NCBI GenBank assembly: GCA_028065725.1 | Contig: JAPTVL010000115.1 | Coordinates: forward strand, 1 to 7,680 | DNA from: Betaproteobacteria bacterium | Lineage (GTDB): Bacteria > Pseudomonadota > Gammaproteobacteria > Burkholderiales > Rhodocyclaceae | Direction: 5' to 3' | Length of the DNA stretch: 7,680 bases | Shown here: in pieces, positions 1-5,839 of the stretch | Layout: each line of letters starts with the position of its first letter | Numbering within the stretch: position 1 is the first letter of the stretch | Position numbers and translations under genes: made by a program | Notes under the pieces: generated by a model | What the model was told of the DNA's origin: nothing | Seen by the model: only the letters and a program-made list of their open reading frames with translations | Databases searched by the model: none

Positions 1-200
1 GGGCAATAGCGCGTCCAGCGTGTGATCAGCGCGCCAGGGATGGAATGAAATCCCTGGATGTCCTCGGGCACGTCGATCGCGCCCTCATTGATCAGTGCCC
101 GCAGAGCCGAGAGCGAGAGAGCGTTGGCTTGGGCGAGCCGAGCCAAGTACCCCATCGGGCCCTCCAGGGCCTCCCGCCTCGGGTGTACAGGCAGGCTCAT
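1..200 (-). CDS. tniQ: Second TniQ-family target-selection protein, 5' part only
   Basis: This gene starts at 200 and leaves the window at its left edge, so only the first 66 codons are visible. The start ATG overlaps the TGA of the upstream tniQ in an ATGA junction, which suggests translational coupling; no strong ribosome binding site precedes it. Residues 10-27 contain E-A-L, then G-Y-L-A-R-L-A-Q-A-N. This matches the N-terminal TniQ signature and resembles GES...SYIGRLADAN in the neighbouring TniQ. The visible part ends in T-R-Y-C-P (residues 62-66), the typical entry to the first TniQ zinc finger, about 35 residues earlier than in the neighbour. TniQ/TnsD proteins bind target DNA or a guide complex and recruit TnsC. 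I see the motif and the coupling; the family call is inference from them. Whether it is a short TniQ or a long TnsD-like protein cannot be told here. Confidence 0.82.
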   Translation of the reverse strand, partial: MSLPVHPRREALEGPMGYLARLAQANALSLSALRALINEGAIDVPEDIQGFHSIPGALITRWTRYC

Positions 201-1249
201 ACGCCGAGGCGGGGCCTGGCGATGTGCTCCAAGGGGACGTGCCAGCCAGTAGCCGTGCCGACCAGAAAGGCGTCGGCAATCTCCCGGGCGATTTGACGAG
301 ATGAGCGGGGTTGGACCAGGCGGCGCCCGCTTCCGCTGTGCATGCGCAGATGCAGCGGGATCGACGAGCGCCACGGGGTCGGAGGCAACGGCAGATCCTC
401 GGGCTCCGGGGTCACGGCGAGGAAATGCCGCTTGGAGGGGCGCGCCACCAGCAGGGTGACCTGCGCTCGCGCATCGTCGTGGGCAAATTTCGTCAGGAGC
501 GCATCCCACAGGGACTTGACGTACGGTTCGTCGTACAACGCCAGGAGCGTCAGGCAGTCGCGGGATTGGCGTATGGCGGAGCGTTCCTTGTAGTCGGACT
601 CCTGCTCCATGCGCCCAAGCAGGTAATGCTGAAATAGGTCCCGGACCGTCATCACGGCTCCCACACCAGGCTGTACCTCGGCGCGCTCTTTCTGGGCCAG
701 CGACACGTCCGCGGCCCAGGCTAAGCGAGCACTCCACTTCGATTCGTGATGCCCTCCGAAGGACGAGGCCATCTCGGCAAAGCGCCTGCCGCAGCGGCAC
801 CGATCTGCTGGCGCCGAGTTCCATGCCAGAGGAGCCTGGCATTGATCGCACCGGTTGGTCAGCGCAGTGCCGTGTACATGACACACCGTGTAGTCCTTCA
901 GATCCCAGTAGCACGGCGCCGCTACGGAGGTCGCCATGCACTGAGGGCAAACCTGGCGAGTGTGCAGATGTACCCGAGAGGGGGTCACCAGACTCGATCC
1001 GATTCGGATGCACGGCTGGCCGTGCATCTCGGCGGCGCTGACTCGGCTGGCCAGGGCGTCGAATTCCAGGCCGGCCCAGGCACTGGCCACGCCAAGGACC
1101 TCGGTCGTTGCCCACAGGGTATGCATGAACGGCCTGAAGGTCGTCTGGATGAGGTTAGCGTCCGCGAGTCGGCCGATGTAGCTTCGAAACGACTCGCCGT
1201 GCAGCAACTGCGGAACTAGCGGAAGCAGCCCGCCACGGACATCATTCAT
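197..1249 (-). CDS. tniQ: TniQ-family transposition target selector
   Basis: A 350-residue TniQ-domain protein, close to the usual size of short TniQ proteins and much shorter than Tn7 TnsD. The N-terminal motif G-E-S-F-R-S-Y-I-G-R-L-A-D-A-N lies at residues 18-32. Zinc-binding positions follow: C101-x2-C104, C123 with H126 (C-H-V-H-G), C134-x2-C137 and C151-x-C153, the usual TniQ pattern. The part after about residue 165 has no motif I recognise. The start at 1249 is chosen because AAGGAGG (1258-1264) sits 8 nt upstream and translation from there begins with the domain. The same frame is open upstream to 1525, but that part is Arg/Ser-rich and overlaps the tnsC coding end. The gene overlaps tnsC by 8 nt and the next tniQ by 4 nt. 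Family role: it bridges the target site, or a guide complex, to the TnsC ATPase. What it recognises here is unknown. Confidence 0.93.
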   Translation of the reverse strand: MNDVRGGLLPLVPQLLHGESFRSYIGRLADANLIQTTFRPFMHTLWATTEVLGVASAWAGLEFDALASRVSAAEMHGQPCIRIGSSLVTPSRVHLHTRQVCPQCMATSVAAPCYWDLKDYTVCHVHGTALTNRCDQCQAPLAWNSAPADRCRCGRRFAEMASSFGGHHESKWSARLAWAADVSLAQKERAEVQPGVGAVMTVRDLFQHYLLGRMEQESDYKERSAIRQSRDCLTLLALYDEPYVKSLWDALLTKFAHDDARAQVTLLVARPSKRHFLAVTPEPEDLPLPPTPWRSSIPLHLRMHSGSGRRLVQPRSSRQIAREIADAFLVGTATGWHVPLEHIARPRLGV

Positions 1250-2354
1250 GGCGCGAGCCTCCTTGCTTGGCCTTGGCCTTGGCCTTGGTCTTTGCCTTAC
1301 CCGCCAAAGCCTTGGCCTCGCGGCTGAGGACGTATTGCTCGATATCGTCCCACCCCTCGAAGGGCTCCTTCGGCTGGGTGAGCGGGCGCAGGATCGCCCC
1401 AGGCACGAACGGATTGAGCGAGTCCGGACAGGAGCTCCAGACCTCCTCGCGGAACGCCTCGGCAAAATCACCGAGCAGTATCTTGCCTTTCGGGCCGGAG
1501 CCTCCGCGGCAAACCGCACCCTCAAGGATCTTGATTAGGTAGTCGATGAGCCCCTGGGATGCGAAAAAGAACTGCCGCGCCGTCTCCGGCTCGCCGAGGT
1601 CGATGCACGGGCAGGGCAGAAGCGACTGGAGATGCTCGAGAACCGCCTGGAAAACCTCCTGCTCCTCAGCGGTGACGTACCCGAACGGCTTCATGTAGTG
1701 CGCCGACGCAAAGCGTCTGCGCAGCTGCTGGCTTCCGTTCAGCGCCAGAATGGACTTCGGCAGGCCGACGAGCACCATGACGACCTTGCAGCGGCTCAGC
1801 AGGTTCTTGAGCCAGTCGGCGATGGCGCGGGCATCCCTCGTCGAGCGCCCGAGCTCGAAAAAGTGATGGAATTCATCGACTGCGATCACCTCGACACGAC
1901 AGTCGCACAGGTACTTGATGATCCGCTTCGTCTTCTCTGGTCCTGTGCCCTTGTCTGCGCCGGGGACGTCCATGGCGTCGAGGAAGGCCTGCGCCAAGCT
2001 CTTGACGGTGGGCGACTCGGGCGTAAGCACCCGGATGACGGACATGTATCGACCCGTTGCGTGCTGCTGGAAGGGGAACTTATCGGCGTAGTAGTCGAGC
2101 ACGGTCGATTTGCCACTGCCGCTTTGGCCGACGAAGGCCAGGCCTTGCGCCTGGCCATTGCGCTTGAAGCGCAGGTGAGCATTGGCGAGTCTTCGCACGG
2201 CGTCGGCGAATTCGGGGTGCTCGATCACCCGATTGCGAAGGGTGAATGCGCTGTGCGGGTGCGGCGCTGGCGAGTCCTCGGGCAAACCGAGGCGGCACAA
2301 GACATCGAGTTGGGTCAGGCCGGCGTCATGCTGTTGGTTGGGCTGAAAGTCCAT
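1242..2354 (-). CDS. tnsC: TnsC/TniB-like AAA+ transposition regulator ATPase
   Basis: A 370-residue AAA+ ATPase, shorter than Tn7 TnsC (about 555) and nearer to TniB and the TnsC of CRISPR-associated transposons. Walker A is G-Q-S-G-S-G-K-S-T at residues 76-84. Walker B is V-I-A-V-D-E-F-H-H at 156-164 (D160, E161). A sensor-1-like V-M-V-L-V-G-L-P-K lies at 192-200, and Q-L-R-R-R-F at 210-215 probably includes the arginine finger. The C-terminal tail is a Lys-Ala repeat (about 348-363) encoded by a DNA hexamer repeat. In this family, ATP-bound TnsC polymerises on target DNA recruited by TniQ and activates TnsA/TnsB. The start at 2354 has GGAG 6 nt upstream and follows the tnsB stop by 16 nt. 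A longer open frame to 2561 would lie inside tnsB and adds only Arg/Pro-rich sequence, so it was not used. Orthologues are called either tnsC or tniB. Confidence 0.94.
   Translation of the reverse strand: MDFQPNQQHDAGLTQLDVLCRLGLPEDSPAPHPHSAFTLRNRVIEHPEFADAVRRLANAHLRFKRNGQAQGLAFVGQSGSGKSTVLDYYADKFPFQQHATGRYMSVIRVLTPESPTVKSLAQAFLDAMDVPGADKGTGPEKTKRIIKYLCDCRVEVIAVDEFHHFFELGRSTRDARAIADWLKNLLSRCKVVMVLVGLPKSILALNGSQQLRRRFASAHYMKPFGYVTAEEQEVFQAVLEHLQSLLPCPCIDLGEPETARQFFFASQGLIDYLIKILEGAVCRGGSGPKGKILLGDFAEAFREEVWSSCPDSLNPFVPGAILRPLTQPKEPFEGWDDIEQYVLSREAKALAGKAKTKAKAKAKQGGSRHE
1258..1264 (-). promoter_or_regulatory. Ribosome binding site of tniQ inside the end of tnsC
   Basis: AAGGAGG on the minus strand, 8 nt before the tniQ ATG at 1249, lying within the last codons of tnsC. 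It fixes the tniQ start and lets tniQ be translated in its own right even though the two genes overlap. Confidence 0.8.
1266..1288 (-). repeat. Tandem hexamer repeat encoding the Lys-Ala tail of TnsC
   Basis: On the plus strand the unit CTTGGC is repeated perfectly for 3.8 copies; degenerate copies extend to about 1320. Read on the minus strand it codes for alternating Lys and Ala near the TnsC C-terminus. An in-frame 6-nt unit would change tail length by two residues per copy without breaking the frame, so copy number may vary between relatives. The basic tail may add non-specific DNA contacts; that part is inference. Confidence 0.8.
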
Positions 2355-2370
2355 GAGGGTCTCCGGAGGG

Positions 2371-4344
2371 TTACAGGGTGCTGATCCCAAAAGCGCGCTT
2401 CGTCGGCTTGACGGGATGCAGCGCAAGCGGGGTGGTATGCGAGGGGTCGACGGTCTCCAGCGCATCGCTGAGGGCGTCGGCGGGGGCCGTACCGAGAACA
2501 CGCTCGCTGTCCTGGAGGCGCAACGCCGCCGAGACCTTGCGATGGGCAGTCTTCTTGGCACGCATCGCCGCGGCCACGATCTCCTGGATCTCGCGTTTGA
2601 CGTCGCGGCGCTGATCGGCGGTCCAGTCCTCGCCGAAGCGACGCCGTGCCTGCGCCACGATCAGGGTGTGGGTGGCACGTGCCAAACCCTTCGCGTATTC
2701 GCCGTCGACCGCTGGAACGCGCACGAACTCCTTCCGCTCGGGCTCGAGCACGTCGATGTATCCGACGTCGTGTTCGTAGGCACGGATCTGTACCTTCGGA
2801 TTGCCTCCGTCTCTGCGGCGCATCTCGTTGAGCAGAGAGCAGTTGTAGTAGAGGTTCTCGAACTCGACCCCGTAGTGGAAAACCGTCCGCGTGGCCTCGG
2901 TCCCGACCATGGTGTCGAGTTCCGCCGGGTAGGCAGGAAGGTCGATACTGCGCTTCGGCGCTTCCTCCTCCCACACTTGCAGAGGGGTCTTGCCGCGCAA
3001 GCCGCGGTGCGGAGTCACGTGATAGACGTCGACGATCCACTTCACCAGAATTCGGGTGAACGTCTTGATGTCGAGTGCGGCCAGCTCCTCGGCGGGGTAG
3101 TCTCCTCGCTGGTCGGGATTGGCGAAGACCGTACCCGGCAGTTGGTGGATCAACGCCCGAGCGAGGGTCCCGAACAGGCGCTCGATCACGCCCTTTTCCA
3201 TGGGCCTACCTGGCGCGCAGTACAGAATTTCTGTCCCCATCGTGAGGCACGCCAGCTCGAGGGCGCCCGCATGCTCCTCCATTCCGTTGTCCAACGCCAG
3301 GATTTCGAAAATCCCGTGGGCCGGCCAGCCGTTGCACAAGTCCGTGTACTGGGCCAGGATGTCATCCTTGGGCCGGATCGCCATGCGCAGGCAATACAGG
3401 ACGGAACTCGCCGATGGAGCGTGAAAGCAGATATAGAAGCCGAGGATCATCCGGCTCTTGCGGTCCACGGCCAATGTGAGCCAGGGCCGGCCGAGCACCA
3501 GCTTGGTTTCCTCGCACACTAGGGTCAGATCCAAAGGCGTGTGGTCCAGCTCCACGCGCTGGAGAACACGTCGGACCTGGAGGCCGCCCATGACCTGCCG
3601 AAGCTCACGATCGGTGACCTTCTTGCCACTGCGCGCTGCCTGCACCAGTTCGTAGTACAGGGTGTGAATCCAGCGGTAGATCGTGGCCTGGCTGGGCGTT
3701 TTGATCTGCGAAGCTCCATCCAGTGTCTTGTTGCGCAGGGCCACCTTGTCGCGGACGGCCTCCACGACTTCTTTGATCGGCCTCTTTTGCAGCGAGAGGT
3801 AGATCTCGCTGACGGCCTCCTCCAGAATGCGCAACTGCTCGTCCGTCTTGCGCGACGTCCCCCCTCGGCGCTGGTCGGCTAGCTTCAGGGGCGACTGCGT
3901 CGGCGCGAATCGCTTCCACCACCGCCACACCGTGCTCGTGCTCGGCGGCTCCTTGTCGTCGAGCTCCGCGGCGATCTTGCCGATGACGTCCTGAAGTTTC
4001 GGAGGCGAAGACTGCATGCGCAGGCCCTGCTCCTCGAGAAACTTGCAAGCTCCTTGGATGTAGGCCAGCTTGCGCACGACCTTCGCGCGCTGACCGTCGG
4101 AAAGGGCGCGAAGGTCCTTCGGACTTGCGAAGGCGAGCTCCTGACCCCCAAGGCTCAGGGAGTCCTCGTCGATCTGCCACGTATGCGCCTCCAGACGGGA
4201 GAAGACCTGGCCCTCTGTGAGCGCAACTGTCTCCCCATCGTCGGACTGGAATATCAGCTTGCCGGTAGGTGCGCGGTGCATGAGCATCCAGCACACGTTC
4301 TTTTGGAAGAAGCTCAGCCCCTTCTTAAAGCGAAAACGCACCAT
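2371..4344 (-). CDS. tnsB: TnsB/TniA-like DDE transposase
   Basis: A 657-residue transposase, a normal length for TnsB/TniA. Two helix-turn-helix-like segments (about 133-146, with S-T-V-W-R-W-W-K; about 216-230, with A-T-I-Y-R-W-I-H) fit the N-terminal end-binding region. The retroviral-integrase-type core (about 258-460) carries D267 (V-E-L-D-H), D352 (A-L-D-N-G) and E388 (K-G-V-I-E-R), with 35 residues between D352 and E388: a complete DD35E triad. P-H-R-G-L-R-G-K-T-P (445-454) is also typical. A beta-rich part (about 485-545) and a long charged C-terminal part follow; in homologues the last residues contact TnsC. TnsB binds the transposon ends, cuts the 3' strands and joins them to the target. 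The start at 4344 has GGGAG 7 nt upstream, and the gene overlaps the end of tnsA by 20 nt. The reading frame is intact. Confidence 0.95.
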   Translation of the reverse strand: MVRFRFKKGLSFFQKNVCWMLMHRAPTGKLIFQSDDGETVALTEGQVFSRLEAHTWQIDEDSLSLGGQELAFASPKDLRALSDGQRAKVVRKLAYIQGACKFLEEQGLRMQSSPPKLQDVIGKIAAELDDKEPPSTSTVWRWWKRFAPTQSPLKLADQRRGGTSRKTDEQLRILEEAVSEIYLSLQKRPIKEVVEAVRDKVALRNKTLDGASQIKTPSQATIYRWIHTLYYELVQAARSGKKVTDRELRQVMGGLQVRRVLQRVELDHTPLDLTLVCEETKLVLGRPWLTLAVDRKSRMILGFYICFHAPSASSVLYCLRMAIRPKDDILAQYTDLCNGWPAHGIFEILALDNGMEEHAGALELACLTMGTEILYCAPGRPMEKGVIERLFGTLARALIHQLPGTVFANPDQRGDYPAEELAALDIKTFTRILVKWIVDVYHVTPHRGLRGKTPLQVWEEEAPKRSIDLPAYPAELDTMVGTEATRTVFHYGVEFENLYYNCSLLNEMRRRDGGNPKVQIRAYEHDVGYIDVLEPERKEFVRVPAVDGEYAKGLARATHTLIVAQARRRFGEDWTADQRRDVKREIQEIVAAAMRAKKTAHRKVSAALRLQDSERVLGTAPADALSDALETVDPSHTTPLALHPVKPTKRAFGISTL

Positions 4345-4978
4345 CGATGTTCTCCCGATCCCATTGAGTCCAAACGCGCGAATTCGGCGTCATGGCTTGT
4401 TCCAGATTGGCTTGAAAGGTGCCGCGCGCGATGAGCCGCAGCACCTCGGCTTCCGAGCCGAAGCGCTCGGCCAGATCACCAAGCTCGAAGCTCACGGCCT
4501 CGGCTCGCGCAGCTTCGGCCAGCAGATCGATAGCCGTCGCTTGGATGCTGGGCCTTCTCAGCTCATGCAGTCGCCGCAGGTTGGTGAACAGTGGTTCGCG
4601 CCGAATGTGCTCTTCCGTCCACACCCGAAACGTGCGTCCTTCCTCGGCCATGCGCAGCGCGACGCGCTCGAGCTTGTCTCGAACCCTCGCACTGCGCAAT
4701 TTCGCCTGCGGCTTCACTTCGTGATTGATCTCAGCGGTCGAGACCAGGATCGCCAGGAAATCGGGGTAGTAGAAGCGCGCGTTGTTCTTCGCGTCGTAGT
4801 AGGTTTCGCGAGACGGCTGTTCCTGGTACTTGACGACAGCCGGGTGGTACTCGAAGTGCAGAATGGCATCGCGCTCGAGAAGCGACTGGTAGTGCACCAT
4901 GCACCCGAGTTTGCGGCTCGGGAACTTGCCGCGAAACCCTCCACCGCTGCGCGTGACGATGCGCCTTACGCGTTCCAT
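4325..4978 (-). CDS. tnsA: TnsA-like 5'-strand endonuclease of the heteromeric transposase
   Basis: A 217-residue restriction-enzyme-fold nuclease, the usual size for short TnsA proteins. The N-terminal G-K-F-P-S-R-K-L-G (17-25) is followed by S-L-L-E-R-D with catalytic E35, then Q-E-Q-P (52-55), Y-Y-P-D-F with D73, and H-E-V-K with E87/K89. These match the TnsA metal-binding E-D-ExK pattern. The C-terminal half (about 95-217) would be the winged-helix TnsA domain that contacts TnsC. TnsA cuts the 5' strands at the transposon ends, so that with TnsB the element moves by cut-and-paste rather than by the cointegrate route of TnsA-less relatives. The start at 4978 is chosen for its GGGAGG box 5 nt upstream. 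The frame stays open to a GTG at 5164, but the added 62 residues are Pro/Ser/Arg-rich with no TnsA similarity, and that GTG lies inside an inverted repeat. It is the first gene of the operon. Confidence 0.94.
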   Translation of the reverse strand: MERVRRIVTRSGGGFRGKFPSRKLGCMVHYQSLLERDAILHFEYHPAVVKYQEQPSRETYYDAKNNARFYYPDFLAILVSTAEINHEVKPQAKLRSARVRDKLERVALRMAEEGRTFRVWTEEHIRREPLFTNLRRLHELRRPSIQATAIDLLAEAARAEAVSFELGDLAERFGSEAEVLRLIARGTFQANLEQAMTPNSRVWTQWDRENIDGAFSL

Positions 4979-4983
4979 GTCGA

Positions 4984-4989
4984 CCTCCC
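4984..4989 (-). promoter_or_regulatory. Ribosome binding site of tnsA
   Basis: GGGAGG on the minus strand, 5 nt before the ATG at 4978. It is the strongest ribosome binding site in this region and decides the tnsA start against the GTG at 5164 in the same frame. Confidence 0.8.
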
Positions 4990-5020
4990 GTGGTGAAAGG
5001 GAGGGCGGACGAGCGGACAC

Positions 5021-5064
5021 TGACGGGCAGCGTGCCGGTTGTTGACTGGGCAGCCGCGCGGCTG
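5021..5064. repeat. Imperfect 22-bp direct repeat (possible protein-binding repeats)
   Basis: Two adjacent blocks resemble each other: TGAC-GGGCAGC then GTGCCGGTTG (from 5021), and TGACTGGGCAGC then CGCGCGGCTG (from 5043). They share TGAC, GGGCAGC and a CGG-x-TG end. Tandem sites of about 20 bp are typical of TnsB binding at transposon ends, so this is a weak candidate. With only two imperfect copies in GC-rich DNA it could be chance. Confidence 0.25.
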
Positions 5065-5065
5065 C
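5050..5065. repeat. Perfect 16-bp palindrome in the tnsA leader
   Basis: GCAGCCGC followed by GCGGCTGC reads identically on both strands. It lies 71 nt upstream of the tnsA start. It could be an operator, or form a GC-rich hairpin in the operon leader RNA. There is no T-tract next to it, so a terminator is unlikely. It overlaps the second copy of the imperfect direct repeat. Confidence 0.5.
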
Positions 5066-5132
5066 ATTGCATCGAGTCGGAAATGACGGCGAAGGGTATC
5101 CCGCGCCGCATCCGTAGGGGCGAACGAATCCA

Positions 5133-5148
5133 TCATGGTTCTCCATGA
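5133..5148. repeat. Inverted repeat, 6-bp arms, upstream of tnsA
   Basis: TCATGG and CCATGA flank a TTCT spacer. It lies 9 nt from the 8-bp-arm inverted repeat at 5158-5177, centre-to-centre about 27 bp. A pair of short dyads between a regulator gene and the operon it may control fits operator sites for a dimeric Xre-type protein, but the two dyads do not share a sequence. Confidence 0.4.
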
Positions 5149-5157
5149 GTTTTTGCA

Positions 5158-5177
5158 ACTTCACTGAGAAGTGAAGT
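5158..5177. promoter_or_regulatory. Inverted repeat, 8-bp perfect arms: candidate operator
   Basis: ACTTCACT and AGTGAAGT flank a GAGA spacer: a perfect, relatively AT-rich dyad in GC-rich surroundings. It ends 4 nt before a plus-strand TTGACC box and lies 180 nt upstream of the tnsA start. Dyads of this size are typical targets of Xre/Cro-type dimers, and such a gene is the next one along (5289-5729). That this regulator binds here is inference. As RNA it would form a GNRA-type-loop hairpin (GAGA), so an RNA role is also possible. Confidence 0.5.
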
Positions 5178-5181
5178 GACG

Positions 5182-5210
5182 TTGACCCGGAACCGTTCTG
5201 TGCTTACGCT
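5182..5210 (+). promoter_or_regulatory. Candidate sigma70 promoter reading rightwards
   Basis: TTGACC (5182-5187) and TACGCT (5205-5210) are 17 bp apart, the ideal spacing. The -35 box is 5 of 6 to consensus; the -10 box keeps T, A and the final T. No plus-strand gene follows; transcription would run into the hairpin at 5252-5273 and then antisense to the Xre gene. It may make a short RNA, or be chance. The adjacent dyad at 5158-5177 would be well placed to control it. Confidence 0.35.
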
Positions 5211-5251
5211 TGCATTGCGATCTGCTGAGCGGCGACGTTCGGTGCCGGGGT

Positions 5252-5273
5252 GGCGGGTCCTTCGGGACCCGCC
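5252..5273. terminator. Strong TTCG-loop hairpin, probable transcription terminator
   Basis: GGCGGGTCC and GGACCCGCC form a perfect 9-bp stem closed by a TTCG tetraloop, an exceptionally stable structure common in GC-rich terminators. It lies 15 nt beyond the stop codon of the Xre gene on the minus strand. On the plus strand it is followed by TCTTT, a weak T-tract; on the minus strand there is no T-tract. It may therefore end a plus-strand transcript from the candidate promoter at 5182-5210, stop or pause Xre transcripts, or do both. Confidence 0.55.
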
Positions 5274-5288
5274 TCTTTGGTGGTATTG

Positions 5289-5729
5289 CTACATGACGAC
5301 CTCCCTGACTTTTCCACGAAGTGCGGCAACGAAATGCGCGGGCAGCCGAAACGCGTACACGCGCAGATCGGTAATCAACAGCCGTACCTCGCTGGGCAGC
5401 TCCTCGTCCGGCCGCTCGGATCCACGTCCCAGCACGGCTGCGGCGACGAAGCGGTCAAACTGCGTGCCCGTGAGTTGCAAGGCCTTCGCCATGCGCACTG
5501 CGGTCCGCCTCGTAGGTGGCAGGCGCCGACCGTTTTCGATCTCCGAGACGTATGCGGCTGATATCGCTGCCTTCGTAGCAAGCTCGGATTGGGTCATGAG
5601 CAAGGAGGTGCGGCGTTCGTGAAGCTGGGCACCGAAATCCCGCGAGAGGTCTTGCCTGGTTGTCGCAGGAATGCCTTGCTGTATCGCCGCGGCGCGGGAC
5701 GGTGGAGAGAGTTTTTCCATAGCCTGCAT
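5289..5729 (-). CDS. Xre/Cro-type helix-turn-helix transcriptional regulator
   Basis: A 146-residue DNA-binding protein. The helix-turn-helix (about 32-88) shows M-T-Q-S-E-L-A-T-K-A at 45-54 and A-Y-V-S-E-I-E-N-G-R-R-L-P-P at 59-72, the classic Xre core with its recognition helix. The rest (about 89-146) is helical and charged, without a catalytic motif; it may serve in dimerisation. The ATG at 5729 is preferred because GAGGG lies 9 nt upstream; an in-frame ATG at 5720 lacks such a site. It is on the same strand as tnsA, ending 310 nt before it, and diverges from the gene at 5840. Xre-type genes are frequent regulators in Tn7-like elements and phages, so control of tnsA and of itself is a reasonable inference. 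The inverted repeats nearby are the candidate sites. It could instead belong to a cargo system with the plus-strand genes. Confidence 0.85.
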   Translation of the reverse strand: MQAMEKLSPPSRAAAIQQGIPATTRQDLSRDFGAQLHERRTSLLMTQSELATKAAISAAYVSEIENGRRLPPTRRTAVRMAKALQLTGTQFDRFVAAAVLGRGSERPDEELPSEVRLLITDLRVYAFRLPAHFVAALRGKVREVVM

Positions 5730-5839
5730 TGTTTCCAGCCCTCTGCCGCAGAGGGTGTAGGAAAGCGCCGGACGTTTTCTGCACTTTTTGCCTGTCCAAC
5801 GGACCCGCGACGTGGCACAAAGGGGCCGAGAGGAGGGTT
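5730..5839. other. Divergent intergenic region between the Xre gene and the 477-residue ORF
   Basis: 110 nt that must hold the start signals of two divergent genes. It contains the 7-bp-arm inverted repeat at 5739-5755, a T-rich patch at about 5776-5790 (TTTTC, TTTTT), and the dyad GTCC-AAC-GGAC near 5794-5804. I could not assign -35/-10 boxes with confidence in either direction. One regulator bound here could control both genes. Confidence 0.5.
5739..5755 (-). promoter_or_regulatory. Inverted repeat covering the Xre ribosome binding site
   Basis: CCCTCTG and CAGAGGG, 7-bp perfect arms with a 3-nt spacer, lie 9 nt upstream of the Xre start codon. In the Xre mRNA the 3' arm contains the GAGGG ribosome binding site (5739-5743), so folding would hide it. 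As DNA it is a candidate autoregulatory operator. The position supports a control function of one kind or the other; which one is open. Confidence 0.5.

Larger units (their letters stand above)
4979..5288. other. 310-nt non-coding region upstream of tnsA
   Basis: This is the only long gene-free stretch in the window. It should hold the leader and promoter of the tnsA-tnsB-tnsC-tniQ operon. I see a 16-bp palindrome, two inverted repeats, a plus-strand promoter-like pair and a strong hairpin, each listed separately. I found no convincing minus-strand sigma70 promoter; TTGCAA at 5152-5157 is at best half of one. In Tn7-like elements a transposon end with repeated TnsB sites often lies just upstream of tnsA, but I could not identify clear end repeats here. 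A continuation of the tnsA frame covers part of the region (4979-5164) and is judged untranslated. Confidence 0.7.

Noticed and set aside
1250..1525. N-terminal extension of TniQ
   Set aside because: It overlaps the tnsC coding end in another frame and is an Arg/Ser/Pro-rich shadow; the ATG at 1249 has an AAGGAGG site and starts at the TniQ domain.
2355..2561. N-terminal extension of TnsC
   Set aside because: It lies within tnsB, is Arg/Pro-rich, and the ATG at 2354 has a suitable ribosome binding site after the tnsB stop.
1632..3522. Long plus-strand open frames opposite tnsC and tnsB (1632-2384, 2353-3522)
   Set aside because: They lie antisense to genes with clear catalytic motifs, have no recognisable domains, and are the usual mirror frames of GC-rich coding DNA.
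4217..4996. Plus-strand open frame of 259 codons opposite tnsA
   Set aside because: It is antisense to tnsA along almost all its length, shows no domain and has no convincing ribosome binding site.
4999..5010. GGCGGACGAGCGGACA-like stretch near tnsA as a transposon end (TGTCCGC on the minus strand)
   Set aside because: It lies only about 30 bp before the tnsA start, leaving no room for several TnsB sites, and no second copy was seen elsewhere in the window.
4979..5164. N-terminal extension of TnsA from a GTG at 5164
   Set aside because: The 62 added residues are low-complexity, and the start lies within an inverted repeat. The ATG at 4978 has a far better ribosome binding site and begins at the conserved TnsA region.
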